The notes beneath the pieces were generated by a model. The model searched no databases. It saw only the letters and a program-made list of their open reading frames with translations, and was not told the origin of the DNA. 64,000 nt of DNA from Motacilla alba alba (Eukaryota; Chordata; Aves; Passeriformes; Motacillidae): the NCBI RefSeq assembly GCF_015832195.1, contig NC_052018.1, forward strand, positions 52,513,666 through 52,577,665, read 5' to 3'. Within the stretch, counting starts at the first letter, position 1. Every line of letters begins with the position of its first letter. This document shows, one piece after another, positions 48,400-59,845 of this stretch. A program made the position numbers and the translations under genes.

Positions 48400-49080
48400 A
48401 GCGCCGCCCTTGAGAAAACTCCCATCCAGAGGAAGACGCCGGCGCTAGGGCTTCATGACTCGTAGGACTTGTGGCTTCGCAGACCGACCCCTCTGCCCAG
48501 GACAGGGCACGAAGCGCTAGGAGCGCGGCCACCGCCCCCGGCCCCGGGGCCGGCGCGATCCGGCGGGGCCAGGGCGGCCGGGCGGGGCCGAGGGGAGGCG
48601 GGACCGCCGGGCGGGGCGGAGGCGGCGGGGCCGGCGCCGCTGTGGCCGAGCAGCGGAGAGCGGCGGAGGCGGCTGGGCTCCCGCAGAGCGCTCGGGGCGC
48701 AGCGCCGGGCCGGACCCGCCATGCCGCCCGCCCGCAGGTCTGTCTGTGCGCGCCGCGCCGCGGGGCGGGCGGGGCTGCTCGGCCGCGGCCTTGTGCCCCG
48801 GCCGGGGGACGCGGAGCCCGGCGGGGCGGGGACGGGGCCGGGGCCGGCGCTGTGGTGGCAGAGGAGCTCTTCGCCCGCTCGCTGGTGCACGGAGCCAGCC
48901 CCGCAGCGCAGCCTTGGCCCGGGAGGCGCGGTGTGTCCGTGCGGGCGCGGCCGGGGGCGCGGGGCGGCTCCAGGGACCTGCCCGCCCGCCCCAGTGTGCG
49001 CTCTGCTGCTGCCGCTACCCAGCCGGTGTTGCCGAGATGGCATTCGCGGCTTCGAACCTCATTTATTTCCTCCCTCTCAG
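48400..49080. promoter_or_regulatory. CpG island, probable promoter of the gene downstream of HEY2 (NCOA7 by synteny)
   Basis: The densest CpG island in the window. GC boxes GGGCGGGGC lie at 48,580-48,588 and 48,609-48,617, and a + strand G-quadruplex motif at 48,580-48,602. There is no TATA box. G-over-C skew on the + strand around 48,560-48,680 suits + strand transcription. An ATG at 48,721 opens a frame (MPPARRSVC...) without any recognised domain, so the sequence is more likely 5' UTR than coding. In other amniotes NCOA7 follows HEY2 in the same orientation and begins with non-coding exons. The assignment is inference. Confidence 0.65.
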
Positions 49081-49183
49081 GGTCTTGGATGAATTACTGG
49101 AATGTTCCAGGCTCTCTCTCTATATATATTAATTTGTATAGGCTTTGGCTGTAATGATTGTGAAGTGCTGCCGGGTTCCAAAG
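49081..49183 (+). other. Candidate non-coding exon or end of first exon
   Basis: A strong acceptor-like pyrimidine tract (TTTCCTCCCTCTCAG) ends at 49,080, and a good donor (AAAG|GTATGT) lies at 49,183/49,184, just 3' of the CpG island. The 103 bp between them has stops in all three frames or nearly so, so it would be untranslated. Alternatively the first exon runs continuously from the island to this donor. No coding similarity was recognised. Confidence 0.3.
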
Positions 49184-50992
49184 GTATGTCAGTAATTGAT
49201 TTTTGTGTCTTTAATCAGTGCAATGGACTTTCCTCTCTGTCCTTCATCATACGCTGCTTCAGAGTTGGTTTACGGGTGGAGTGGCGTACTTGTATCTTGG
49301 GTGATGTGTGTGCAATATCGTGGTGCTAAAGGATGTAGTAACTGTTCATCCCCTAGGTGATGAAATGAGATGATGAACACTTCTACTCAGTAGCAGGCTT
49401 TTAGCATGTGTTTACTTTACATGCTACAATCACTGTTCTCCCATTAGGTAGTCATCTATTTCTTGTATTAATGCACAGTGGTGGACTTTTAAGATGGGTA
49501 GGTGCCCATTAATCGATTATGGTTTGCTTAAAATGCTATGACCCAGCCTAAGGGCCTGTGTTTGTGTGATACTTAAAGTGTGTGTTGATGAACTCTGCCA
49601 GCATATTGTATCAGCCAGTGTTTACACAGTATGGAAATAATAATTTCCTCATATTGTTCCGTCTGACACTTCTGTGTACACACACAGACTTTCAGAAAAT
49701 TAATGGAGAAGGCAGTAGTAAATGCCAAGAATATATGTATAAGGATACGTGAATATATACTTTCTGAATGAAAATTATTTTATCAGGAATATATTTTTAA
49801 ATGTAAGCCTGATAAAAAATATGTAAGTTGCAGTGCATTTTAGACTGCCTTCTCTTTTGTCTTTTTACCTGGAAAATGTCCATGAATACACGCAAAATCT
49901 TTTAAGGACCTAAAGAGTCAAGTAATGTTGATCCTTTGAAGAGTTGTATTGAAGTAGATGCTTGTAGCCAAAATGCTGTCTGATGGCTTTCTGTTTTTTG
50001 TTGGTTTTGGGGTTTTTTGGGGGGTTTTTTTGGTTTTTTTTTTAAGTAGTGGATCAAAATCTTGGGCTTGGAGGGAAATCCTGTGTCTTTTGTTTTTGTT
50101 TTTTTTTTTCCTTGTTGCATATTATGTTATGGAAAATAAACACTTCTGGAATACCTGATTTGTTCAAGTTGTTTATGAGGCAGTCTCTGGGTTTCATTCC
50201 TTGGCTTTGCCCAATGCCCTGTTCTTGCTGCAGCAGTAGCCACACTCACATTTGGATGTGTCACATCTGCTGCTGAAATAATAAGTGATTCCCTTTGGAG
50301 ATGAAGTGGGTTAGAATTGATTGGAACAGTCCTTGTCTTATTAGGAATATGGCTTTGTTGTTTTGTGTATCCGTGATTTTGAAAGAGAAGGTTGAAGTTG
50401 GTTGGAGGCTGGCTCTACTAGATATTTGGCTACCTTATGGTCTTGACTTCAGAGAACAGCTTGCAAATCTCTTTAAGTGTTAGAGAATAAGCCCCTCTAT
50501 TCAAACAGAAGTGAATTCCCTTGAGAGTGATTTGGGTTGGAGACTAACTTGTCTTCAGAAAGGTAATTTTAAAATTTGTGGTGATCTTGTGGCTAGTTAC
50601 TGCAGCCAGAGTGAGTCTGCAGTCACCCATTTGGGTGGGTGTTTCAAAGATGAAAACATAGTGTGAGCCTCAGCAGCAAGATCTGACACAAGAAATTGCT
50701 GTTCTAGGCAGCTGGAGCTGCTCACAAACAATAATTATGGAAATGAAGGACAAAGGGACTCAATTTCCCCTTGCTGTCCAGTAGGCGTGAAAGGAAAGCT
50801 GGAACATGACCAATGCTGTGCCCTCTGTGTCTCAGCTTCACTTCAGATGCCCAGTTCAGCAGCAGGCAGTCATGGTTCTTGGCGCATCTGGTGGAAGAAA
50901 TTCAGTGTCAACACCCAAAAAGCAGCTGACGGATAAACCTCTTCCTCATCATGATCAAAAAGCCAAAATAGTCAAAGGCTTTATAGCTTTTG

Positions 50993-51026
50993 TAGCTTTT
51001 GTTTTAGTGTAGCTTTTGTTTTAGTG
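50993..51026. repeat. 17-bp tandem duplication
   Basis: TAGCTTTTGTTTTAGTG occurs twice in direct succession without mismatch, preceded by a partial TAGCTTTTG copy. This is a slippage-type repeat. Confidence 0.85.
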
Positions 51027-54000
51027 AGGCATCTACCCGCTGGTGGGCGTGGCTGCCTGCCACACAGTTGATGACTTCTCACTCCCTCTTGAGAGTGATC
51101 TGCACCCTCACGGCAGAAGATGTCCAAGTCATGCTGCTGCCACTTCTGCTGTGAGTTTGTCCTGGGAGGTAAGACTGCTTTCCCAAAAAGAGGAAATGTA
51201 ATGCTACATTTGATGAGTGAAGTCAGCAGTAAGAGCGCTCACTCAGGTGACCTCATTTGACTAGGAAAGAAAGCAGAGTAGGAGAAATAAGTCTTCAGTT
51301 CTTTTTTCCTTCTCCTCCTTTTTTTCTTTTTAAAAATCTTATTCCATTGTCATTTTTCCCTAGCCAGATTTATGAAACAATGAGTTAGTGACAAAATTCA
51401 CAGCAGGCTAGAGGATATATATTTCCCTCTCCAAACAGAATGTTTCAGATTCATATATTCAACACGTACAGAGGAGTATTTTCTTTTTCTTCCTGCTTTT
51501 CTTTGCAAACCCTTCTGTTGTAGGAGGAAAGCTGTATCTTTGTTCCTGGTCAAAATGTCATGTGGGTGTGAGTGGTTGTGCTGGGGCTGGAAGTTGTATG
51601 TTGGGAACTGTTTGTTCAGTTTTGGGGTGGGCAGCACTCTGCAGCCTTGCATGGCACCGTGGCTGTGTATCTGCGGTGTCTGTGCAGAAGGTCCTACTAA
51701 GTGCCCACAACCGGGTGCAGTGCTTTGCTCTTGCAATGCTTTGCTCTTGCACCTGCACTGCTCTCAGTCTCTGACCCAGCTGGGAGACAGGGTAGCAGTA
51801 TTTCAGCTCAGTACCATATAGTGTCCTCCTCACCTCCCTGTACTTACCTGAGAATTGATGACGTGTCATGGAACCACAAAGGTTCGAGCCTTTGAGAAGA
51901 CTTCTGCATTAGACTTGAATTTGTCAATAATCATTTGTCATCATAATCTCAGTAAGCCTTTCTGATTGCTGTTTATCATAAGAGGTGAACTGTGCTTTCA
52001 GCTGCATGCCTCAAATTCCTGGGGCTGTGTGGTCCAATGCCCCTGCCAGAGCTCAGTGAAGCTGTTCCCTGCTCAGTCATTCTGTGCCCTGTAGTACTCC
52101 TGAGCTGTAATTAAGCATTTGGCCTTCTCTTTGGTATGCTATGTGTAGAGCCCACCAAGGTGCCATTTCTTCCACGTTGCTGCTTTCTTATGGCTACTCT
52201 GTATGTTTTTCAGGGGGCTTTTTCAACATCTTTCTTGAAATGTGGGTTGTATGAGTACCCATGTTTAAGTAATGGTAATACGAAACTGATTTACAGGAGC
52301 AGAAAGCATGCAAGCTTAGCAGGGAAATTCTACTTGTTTATACAGGCAGGATATGTATTTATCTTTTGGTTACAATGTCAAAATAGTCTGTTTATGCTTC
52401 ATTTTGTGTTCGCTTTAGGATTTAAAAGTTTTTTGTTAGTAGTATTTCTAAAAAGGAAATTTTCTTACTGTATTTTCATCCATTAGTGACTGATTTTGGG
52501 ATCTTCTCATAGTGTTTCTGAAGATAACTGAGGGCCATTTCCTCAGAATCTAAGATACTGCAGGCAAGGATTGGTTCCAGTGCACCAGATAGAGGAAATC
52601 ACAGCTTTGTTTTAGAGAAGTTCACAGTGAGAGCTATTGCTTTCTTGAACTCAGCCTTATCTTAAGAAAAGTATTCACTGACTCATTTTTTTCAAGTAAA
52701 TTTAACCTTTTCTAGCAGCACTCTCTCTATCTGCTGTTACTCCAGTCTATTTTTTTTCTGCTTTCGGCCCCACATGCCATCTGTCTTATTTTGCAGTTTG
52801 TTTTCTTTTTAAGTATTCTAAGGTAATGCAGTGGATAAAAGAAGTATAAATATTCACAAAGCATCACTGCCATTTTGATTAGAGGGGAAGAGGTGTGGAT
52901 GGCTTTCTGCCAGATCAGGTGATGCTGTGATTGCAGAAAATCCTTGGGTCTGCCAAGGATTGTTACTTTGGAGGAGATGCTGTGTGGAATAACTTGATGT
53001 TGTGGCTTGGCACTGCTTCTGTGCTGTGTCAGTGGGCTTTTGCTGTAGTTAACTGTCTCATGGTTAAGTAGTGCCCCAGTCTGGTGGCAAGGGCTTTATT
53101 TTACTCTCAACTTAAGAAGTGTCATTTTTAGAACACATTTTAAGCAGCTGTAGTGATGCCAAAGACATGGGTACTTGTGATAAAGCTGGGTTTAATCTGT
53201 GTGCAGATTTTTGGTAGCTGCAGCAAACTCAGCAAAACTTTGAAGGCCATAGAGTATCTTGAGTTCTTTCCTCATGCTTTCTCACGAAGGTTCAGATAAT
53301 TCAGGGAAGCATTGAAGTGTATAATAACTTTACACATGACGATTTTTTGCATGATATTTAGAATTTATATTAAAAATAAATTCTTCTCTTATATAAGCAG
53401 TGTTTGACATTTTGTACTCCCTTTTTCCATCCTGGTTGCTGATCAGGCCTTTTGTAGTGAAGCTGCTGAAGACTCCTAAAGGTAGGGGCTGTGGTAATCC
53501 AGGACATAAAATCTGGTCTGTACCTTCTGTCCCAACTCCAAAAGCTTCTGAAATGCAGGTATTGTGTGGTAGCTGTGTTGTGTAAGCGGTGATATATCTT
53601 GGTGACAATAGGTGAAGAAGCAAGGAGATGAGATTTTTACTTTGTTGCAGAACAGTGTGCTGAAATGTGGCCAGGTATTTGGTGACAGATTGACTTTGCC
53701 TGCTGTGAGCCAGTCACTTGTGCAGATCTGGCCCAAATAATTAACAGCTGATGAACATGAAAGTCCTTTTGCCACCCAAATATATGGGGTCAAGTCACAA
53801 GCAGCCTGGGGTCATCATCAGGAACCACAAAGGAATGACAGGAGTGGCTTTCTGCCAGTGCCATGAGTTGTTCTCCAGTCCTCGTGGTTAAGAATCCACT
53901 GAGGAAATTTCATTTGATTTACAGGAAGTTTGGTTTTTGGTTTTGTTCTGTGGTTTTGGGATTTTTTAGTGTATGGTGCTGGGCAGTGTTGATTAGGTGT

Positions 54001-55204
54001 GCCTTTTACTTAGAGTATAGAGGGTAGTATCACATCAGTGTGCAGAGGCTAGGCAAGAACTTCCTGTGACATCTGCATTTGTGTCCTGCTACAGTCATAC
54101 TTACAGGATGGAAAGGAAAATCTCCTTTGTTGGGCTTGTGCTGATGTGATTGCTCACATCACACCCCATCAAATGTCCATTTGTTTCCTTCTATCTGGAA
54201 TTCTAAATTCCTGAAAAAGGGTCTCTGCTGCTGACTGATCCCTCAGTGGACAATTTTTTAAGTGGGTTGTTTGTTTTGAAAACTGGATTCTGTTTGTAGT
54301 GCATAATTTCTGTTAGTACAAGTAACACACTAGTTGTCATGAAAGGAGATTAAGAAGATGAAGGTTAGTTTTCTTTTCTCCTGCACTGTTGATACTCTGC
54401 ACCTGACCTTATTGTGTGAGAAGGAAGTTTCAGTGTTTTGTCAACAAGTTGTGTCCTTTTCTAAGCCCTGCTGTGGTGGTTCCCAGTCCCAGGCTGAGCC
54501 TGGCAAATAATAGGTTGATTTTAGAGGTAGGGGACTGGAGACAGATTTTGAAACCAAAATGGTACAGCAAAACCAAGAAATAATGAATCTTCTACAGGGA
54601 GGTTGGAAAGAGCGGGGAACGTGAACCCTAGGCATGAACCAGACCTTACACGCTGCCATGTGTTGGAGGATTCTCCTGGCCTCTGTGGGTGCTGAGCTGT
54701 GGGATAACACTGCATCCAGGAGAGCAGTTCCTAGCCCTTCTGCTCAGCTATGACCACAATTCAAGTTAAGTTTATGAGATGAGCAAGGCAGGTGCACTCG
54801 TTTCTTTGTTTTCCTGCAGGGAAGCAGATGTAGACTCAGACCTGGCAGAGCAGAGTGATGCTGCTCCTTGCAGGATGGCACCTTGCTCCATTAGGAATGA
54901 GCCATGATTGAAGGAGGCTGTGAGTAGTGGTTGCAGAGGCAAGCAGAAAGCCTAGGAGGTTTGCAAAAGGAAAGGTGGTGCAGCTGAAGGAGCCACTTGT
55001 AGCACCAAATCTGATTTTTAAGGTGCTTCTGAGGAGACATATATTTCTTTTTACTTGGTAACTGTTACACGTTCATTTTGTTGTGGACCAGTGTAGAGTT
55101 TGGGATGTAAAGGCTTCAAGTTATAAAATGCATTTCTTGGGAAGAACTGTCATCCCTTAATAAATGGTAACAGTCCTTCAAAAGCCTCTCCTCTGATTAT
55201 GTTT

Positions 55205-55330
55205 GGGGTTTTTTTGTTGTTGTTTTGTTGGTTTGTTTGTGGTTTTTATTTTCTTTTTTGTTTGTTTGCTTTTTAGTGTTTTTTATTTTCTTTTTCGTTT
55301 GTTTGCTTTGGTTTGGTTGTGGGTTTTTTT
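55205..55330. repeat. T-rich low-complexity tract with a near-duplicate unit
   Basis: TTTTATTTTCTTTTTTGTTTGTTTGC recurs about 43 bp later with one C inserted in place of T (TTTTTCGTTTG). The whole block consists of T-runs with single G, A or C bases. Confidence 0.8.
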
Positions 55331-55845
55331 CATCTAGAAGCTTTGTAAAGAAGCAGACTTCTGTGGCTGTCACTGGAATCAGGACTTCACTGAGTACAGT
55401 TTTCAAATCTTAACTGCTTTGCTGTCAGCATTATATTGCAATTAAAATAAAAAAATGTTCTACAGTACTGTGTTTTACATCTGTTGTTTAAGTTTTGATT
55501 TCTTCTTCATGCCATGTACTGGTTGTTTGTGAATTCTGTGATGCAAGACCCTGTGAATGATGTTCTCACTGAAAGGCTCTAGGATGACAGACCCCCATGT
55601 TATAAATCGAATTTATTTCATCTGGCCTTGAAACATATCTGTCTTCCTGCTTATTTTCACTTATTTTTTGCCCCTTCTGTTTACTTCCCTGAGTCCAGCA
55701 TGCAGTTATCTTAGAAAAGTAATTTTGACCTGTGGAAGCTAGACCTGTTCATGAGGTTAGCCTGGCCATGTGTTTGGGATTAGATGGATGAGTTTTAATC
55801 CTATGTCCTGTCACAATTATTGGCAAGAACATGTTTTATGGTTTA

Positions 55846-55906
55846 TGGTTAAACTTGATGAACTTAAAGGTCTTTTTTAACCTAAATGGTTCTTGATTCT
55901 ATGAAT
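55846..55906 (+). mobile_element. CR1 LINE 3' terminus, sense orientation
   Basis: Matches the form of the CR1 3' end: GGTTAAACTTGATGAACTTAAAGGTC, T-rich, AACCTAAATGGTT, then TTGATTCTATGAATCT. The CR1 equivalents are GGTTGGACTAGATGACCTTAAAGGTC, CCAACCCAAA and the terminal ATTCTATGATTCTATGA repeat. It is strongly 5'-truncated, so only the last 60 bp or so can be recognised. Confidence 0.85.
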
Positions 55907-58900
55907 CTAGCTCTGAGGTAATACCCTTTTCACAGGTAATGTGTCAGTCCTTATTAACTACAAATCACTAATGCACCCTGGTGGGGTAGGTGCAAACTGC
56001 TTTTTGTATTATTTTTGAAGTGTAGGTCTCTACCCAGTTTTAACAGATTTTCAAAGACGAATTTTAGCGCTAAAAATGGAAGGACTGCGGCCCCTCAAAA
56101 ATAGGTGCTTTAACATGGAAAAAAGTAAGGCCAAATCCAAAACTTGTTAATGCATTAACTAATTTGGTTGGCTTCAACTTAAGAAGGGGCAAGCAATTAC
56201 ATTGATGTAGCTGTAAACAAGAGAACACAAAGTTTTATTTGAAACGTGAGCAGCTATGTCAGGTATAACCTGCGGTGAACAGAAATTTGGCAGCTTTCAT
56301 CTTTGAGGGCCCTATGTTTGCTTAGGTGTCACAAACATAATCTGTGTGAACAGTCCCTCTGAATGCACTTGGTACGGGAGTGGAGAGCTCATAGTCTCTG
56401 TTGTGGCAGTTGGCTGATGTGGCTGAGATGGATGGCTTTCCTGAAAATGCAACACTGGAGGAATTGAAGCTATTTGTCATTTTTCTGACTTTATGGTGTT
56501 TGGTTCCCCCCCACTCTCCAGCAAAAGGAAATATCTAGCTTCAGAATGCTGAGTTACTTTGTTGATACTGTCAGCATAAGAAGTTTGAATTTTAGTTTCA
56601 AAATCAGTCTGTTTTGTTCAACAAGAGAACTTTGGTTCTGTAATAATGTTTAAAACTTGAGTAATCTGAAAGTAAAATGTATACTGCTACTGCTTCGCCA
56701 GAAAACTTCTACACAGCTGTTTTTATGCAACAGTACTCAAGGTTAATTCAGGTGCATTTTTAATTTTTTTGTTGTTTAGTTACCATCTGAACCATCTCAC
56801 TGATTGAACGCATGCAGAGTTGAGCAAGTAAAAGCCAAATTAGATATGCTGAAGGAAGGACATCATATGACAGTTTTGCATGTATCATAACATTGTTCTA
56901 TCTTCTCTGTGTTCATAGACATAGGTAACTTTGCTTACCTGAATAATTTTAGAGTTAGCTGTGCACACATTGTATAGAACACAGGAAAATATAAAGAACT
57001 TTTCTGTTTCTGCTTCTGAAGAAGAAAGCAGCTCTTCAAAGAGTCGCTCCCTAATTACTAGGTAAATTAGTGATGTGCTCTGGTGTATAGCAAGGGGAAT
57101 TCCGTTTGAGAGGGGAGTATTTGCACTGCATATAGTGCAGGGTGACTCGGTACAAGGTCAGCAACTGTGTGTAGTGTTTACAGCACTCTGGAGGTGGAGG
57201 AAGGAAAAAAAGGTAGGATAATAGAAGTTTTCAGGATGTTTCAGAAGGACAAGACAGCTAAATAGTCTTGTGTTACACAATGCCTAAGGGGATTTTGCAA
57301 GGAAGAAGAAAATAATTAGAAACATTGCTGCTTTTAAAAACAGGATTCAATCTATGCAGTGTAAAGTGAGTTGGATTTGTTGTTGATCATTGTAATTTGG
57401 ATGCACCTTACACTGCGAGCATTGGAGCGCCTATGAAGCTGCATAGGTGTAATACAAGGTCGCACTCAACAGACTGCAATAAATTTTGCAGGTTAAGCAA
57501 TTGAAAAATAAATAGTGAAGGTTTCCAGTGTTAATTTTTCACATTACAAATGTACAGGATTTTGTGTTACAATTGAACTGTTCAATGTTGCTTAATATAC
57601 AGTGTAAGCATGTGACACAGTTCAGGTTGCTATGGAAACCTGGCATTTTGGTTCTGTTAACAGTGTTTCAGATAGGAAAAGATTTGCATTGCATTACTGC
57701 TAGACTCCTTTCTGCCCCCACTCCTCAGCTTCTTTGCTTCTCAGTTGGGAGGTAGATGATAGAGAAGAAGCGATGACCTGGAATTTGCATGAATCAGGGT
57801 CAATTATAAAAAGAGGTGTTGAGCTGAAACTTAAAAATAATTAATTTACTTTCAAGTAGCTCTTGTGTCTAGTTGCTTTTTTTAACTAATGAAGTATTTT
57901 AATGCTTATCTTTCACAATGTAATGTCTCTGGGTTGATTTAAGGTTGTGTTGATTTGAAGTTCTTTTTCTAAACACCTGAAAATGATGGGGTGCTTTTTA
58001 AAGAGACATTTCCAATAATTTTCACAACATGATTATGTATATTGCTGGAAATGTGCTTGGCTTAAAAAACTGACCCTTTCTAGTGCTTTCTGTTAGACTG
58101 ATAGATTTGTTCCTCATGGGTTTCTTGTTGCCTGGTCTTGTCCTGTAAAATATTAAGAATATGTTTATCAAGTCTCATTGAGTACAATGGGAATATTTAA
58201 TATAAACCTTTGAGACCTTAACTAATTAATAATTGTAAGCAGAAGGTGATTAATGGTACCTGTGATTGACAATATAGATATTTGTGCCAAGCCTCCAGCC
58301 ACATCTTTGTGATTTAAGAATCTTCAAACACCAGTTTCTTTCTGCTCTACCTCAGCTTTATTTGCATTTCATATAAATGTCTTTCTTGTGCTGGTGAGAA
58401 AAGAGCTGAGAAGAGAGCAAGTTTGGTGTGAAGCTGAGGTCAGGTGTATGTCTCTTGTAGTCTGTTTGTCATCCCATGAATGCTGGCGCTCCTCTTTCCA
58501 CGTGTGTGCTTGCTAGTGCCCACAGAACAGAGTTGCTGCTCAGGGAGTCATTCTGATGGTTTTCTGCCCAAGCTTTCTGCCGCAGGTCTGTCTGATGTGA
58601 CGGTGTGCTTGTAATTCAGCCATGTGAAGCAAAGCCTGGTGGAAGGAAGTGTGAGCTGGTGTGCTGGGATATAAACTCAAATGCAGATACAGAGCCGCTT
58701 CTGCTGAGTCTGCTGCGAGTCATTGGTATGGTAATTTTGGGTGGAGGAGTGTTATCAGGCAGTTGAAGTGAGCAAAAGGGAGAAAGGCAAAGGGCAATAA
58801 TACTTGGAACTGGCAGCTGCTTGCTCCATGGACAAATTCTAACATCCTGAGACAAAGGAAAACCCAAATTCTTTGGCTGGGCATTTTGACTGGTCATGGT

Positions 58901-59523
58901 CGCCTTAATCACCAAAGGATATTTGCTGTCATCTCTCTGCTCTGATGCTGCTGTTTTGCCAGTGCAAATCCCACTCTGTGGCCTGTGTAAGCTAATTTCA
59001 TAGAAGCAACTCTGGAGTGTGGCCAGGCTTGCACTGTGTGACACTGTGGATCCAGTGGCCTTTAGCAGCATTCTGAGTATGGGAAGAGGGGAATCTAAGG
59101 AGGACTTGATCATGGCCCTTAAAAACCTGGTAGAGATCCTGTAATTCATTGTGTCTGGGTGTGATGCAGTTACTTGTATGTATGTTTCTTGATCTTATCA
59201 AAACAGATGTGCAAGGCTTTCTTTGAAATACTAAACAGTTAATGGAAGTAGTTGTTATGAGTGAGGAACATGATAGTGCTGACCAACAAAACAGCAAGGT
59301 AGTGCTAAGGGGATTGTCTAAATTCTAGTTGATGTGTTGAATGTTGATCAGTTTTTTGTGTTTTAGAAAACTGCAAGTACTTGGTGTTTTAGTTGAATGC
59401 TGGAGAGCACATACATGAGAAGTCTTTTGTGTATATGCCTACATGCTCCAGGCAGAGGTAAGGGAACATCTGATGCCCATCTTACCCTCTCTGGGTATGG
59501 TAAACTTCATCTTTCTATGGTTC
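55907..59523. other. Gene-free sequence
   Basis: AT-rich, no recognisable exons. A 177-codon open frame on the - strand (58,616-59,149) is the longest outside CpG islands. It has no recognised domain and is within what chance gives for this much DNA. No repeat family was identified. Confidence 0.65.
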
Positions 59524-59845
59524 ATATAATCACAGAGTCACTAAGGTTGGAAAAGACCTCTAAGATCATCAAATCCAATCTTTGACCAAATCCATATTGT
59601 AAAGTGCTATGTGTGCTCATTTTTTGAACGCTTACAGGAATGGTGACTCCACCACTTCCTTGGGGAGTACAATCCAGTCCTTAACCTATTCCAGTGAAGA
59701 AATACTTCCTAATATCTACTGTGAACCTCCCCTGGCACAGTTGAAATCCTTTCCTTGTGTGCTATTACTAGTTGCCTGGGAGAAGAGGCACCAGAGAATA
59801 TGCCACCTCCCCACCTCTTTCTTTCCAGTAGTTGTAGAGGGCAGC
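59524..59845 (-). mobile_element. CR1 LINE 3' fragment, about 320 bp
   Basis: The clearest CR1 copy in the window. On the + strand it begins at the element's 3' end (ATAATCACAGAGTCACTAAGG) and continues with TTGGAAAAGACCTCTAAGATC and GGTGACTCCACCACTTCC. Then come GTGAAGAAATACTTCCTAATATC and AACCTCCCCTGGCAC, and it ends near TCCAGTAGTTGTAGAGGGCAG. All blocks are in CR1 order, reversed. The 5' part of the element is missing and the reverse-transcriptase frame is not present. Confidence 0.93.

Larger units (their letters stand above)
49184..55845. other. Gene-free sequence, probably first intron or intergenic
   Basis: AT-rich, without recognisable coding exons or an NCOA7-like protein segment. 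T/G-rich simple repeats occur at about 50,000-50,045, 50,090-50,110 and 55,205-55,330. Two 17-bp direct duplications occur at 50,993-51,026 and at about 51,719-51,752. Nothing else stands out. Confidence 0.65.

Noticed and set aside
48453..49154. Frames of 128-227 codons on both strands in the 48.5-kb island
   Set aside because: They are composition artefacts in a CpG island. I could not recognise NCOA7 or any other protein in them.
51873..51894. B-box-like GGTTCGAGCC suggesting a tRNA
   Set aside because: No A box, acceptor stem or anticodon arm can be drawn. The word sits in a small CAAAGG/CCTTTG inverted repeat.
58616..59149. 177-codon - strand open frame in AT-balanced DNA
   Set aside because: About one frame of this length is expected by chance in 64 kb read in six frames, and no domain, splice sites or codon bias support it.
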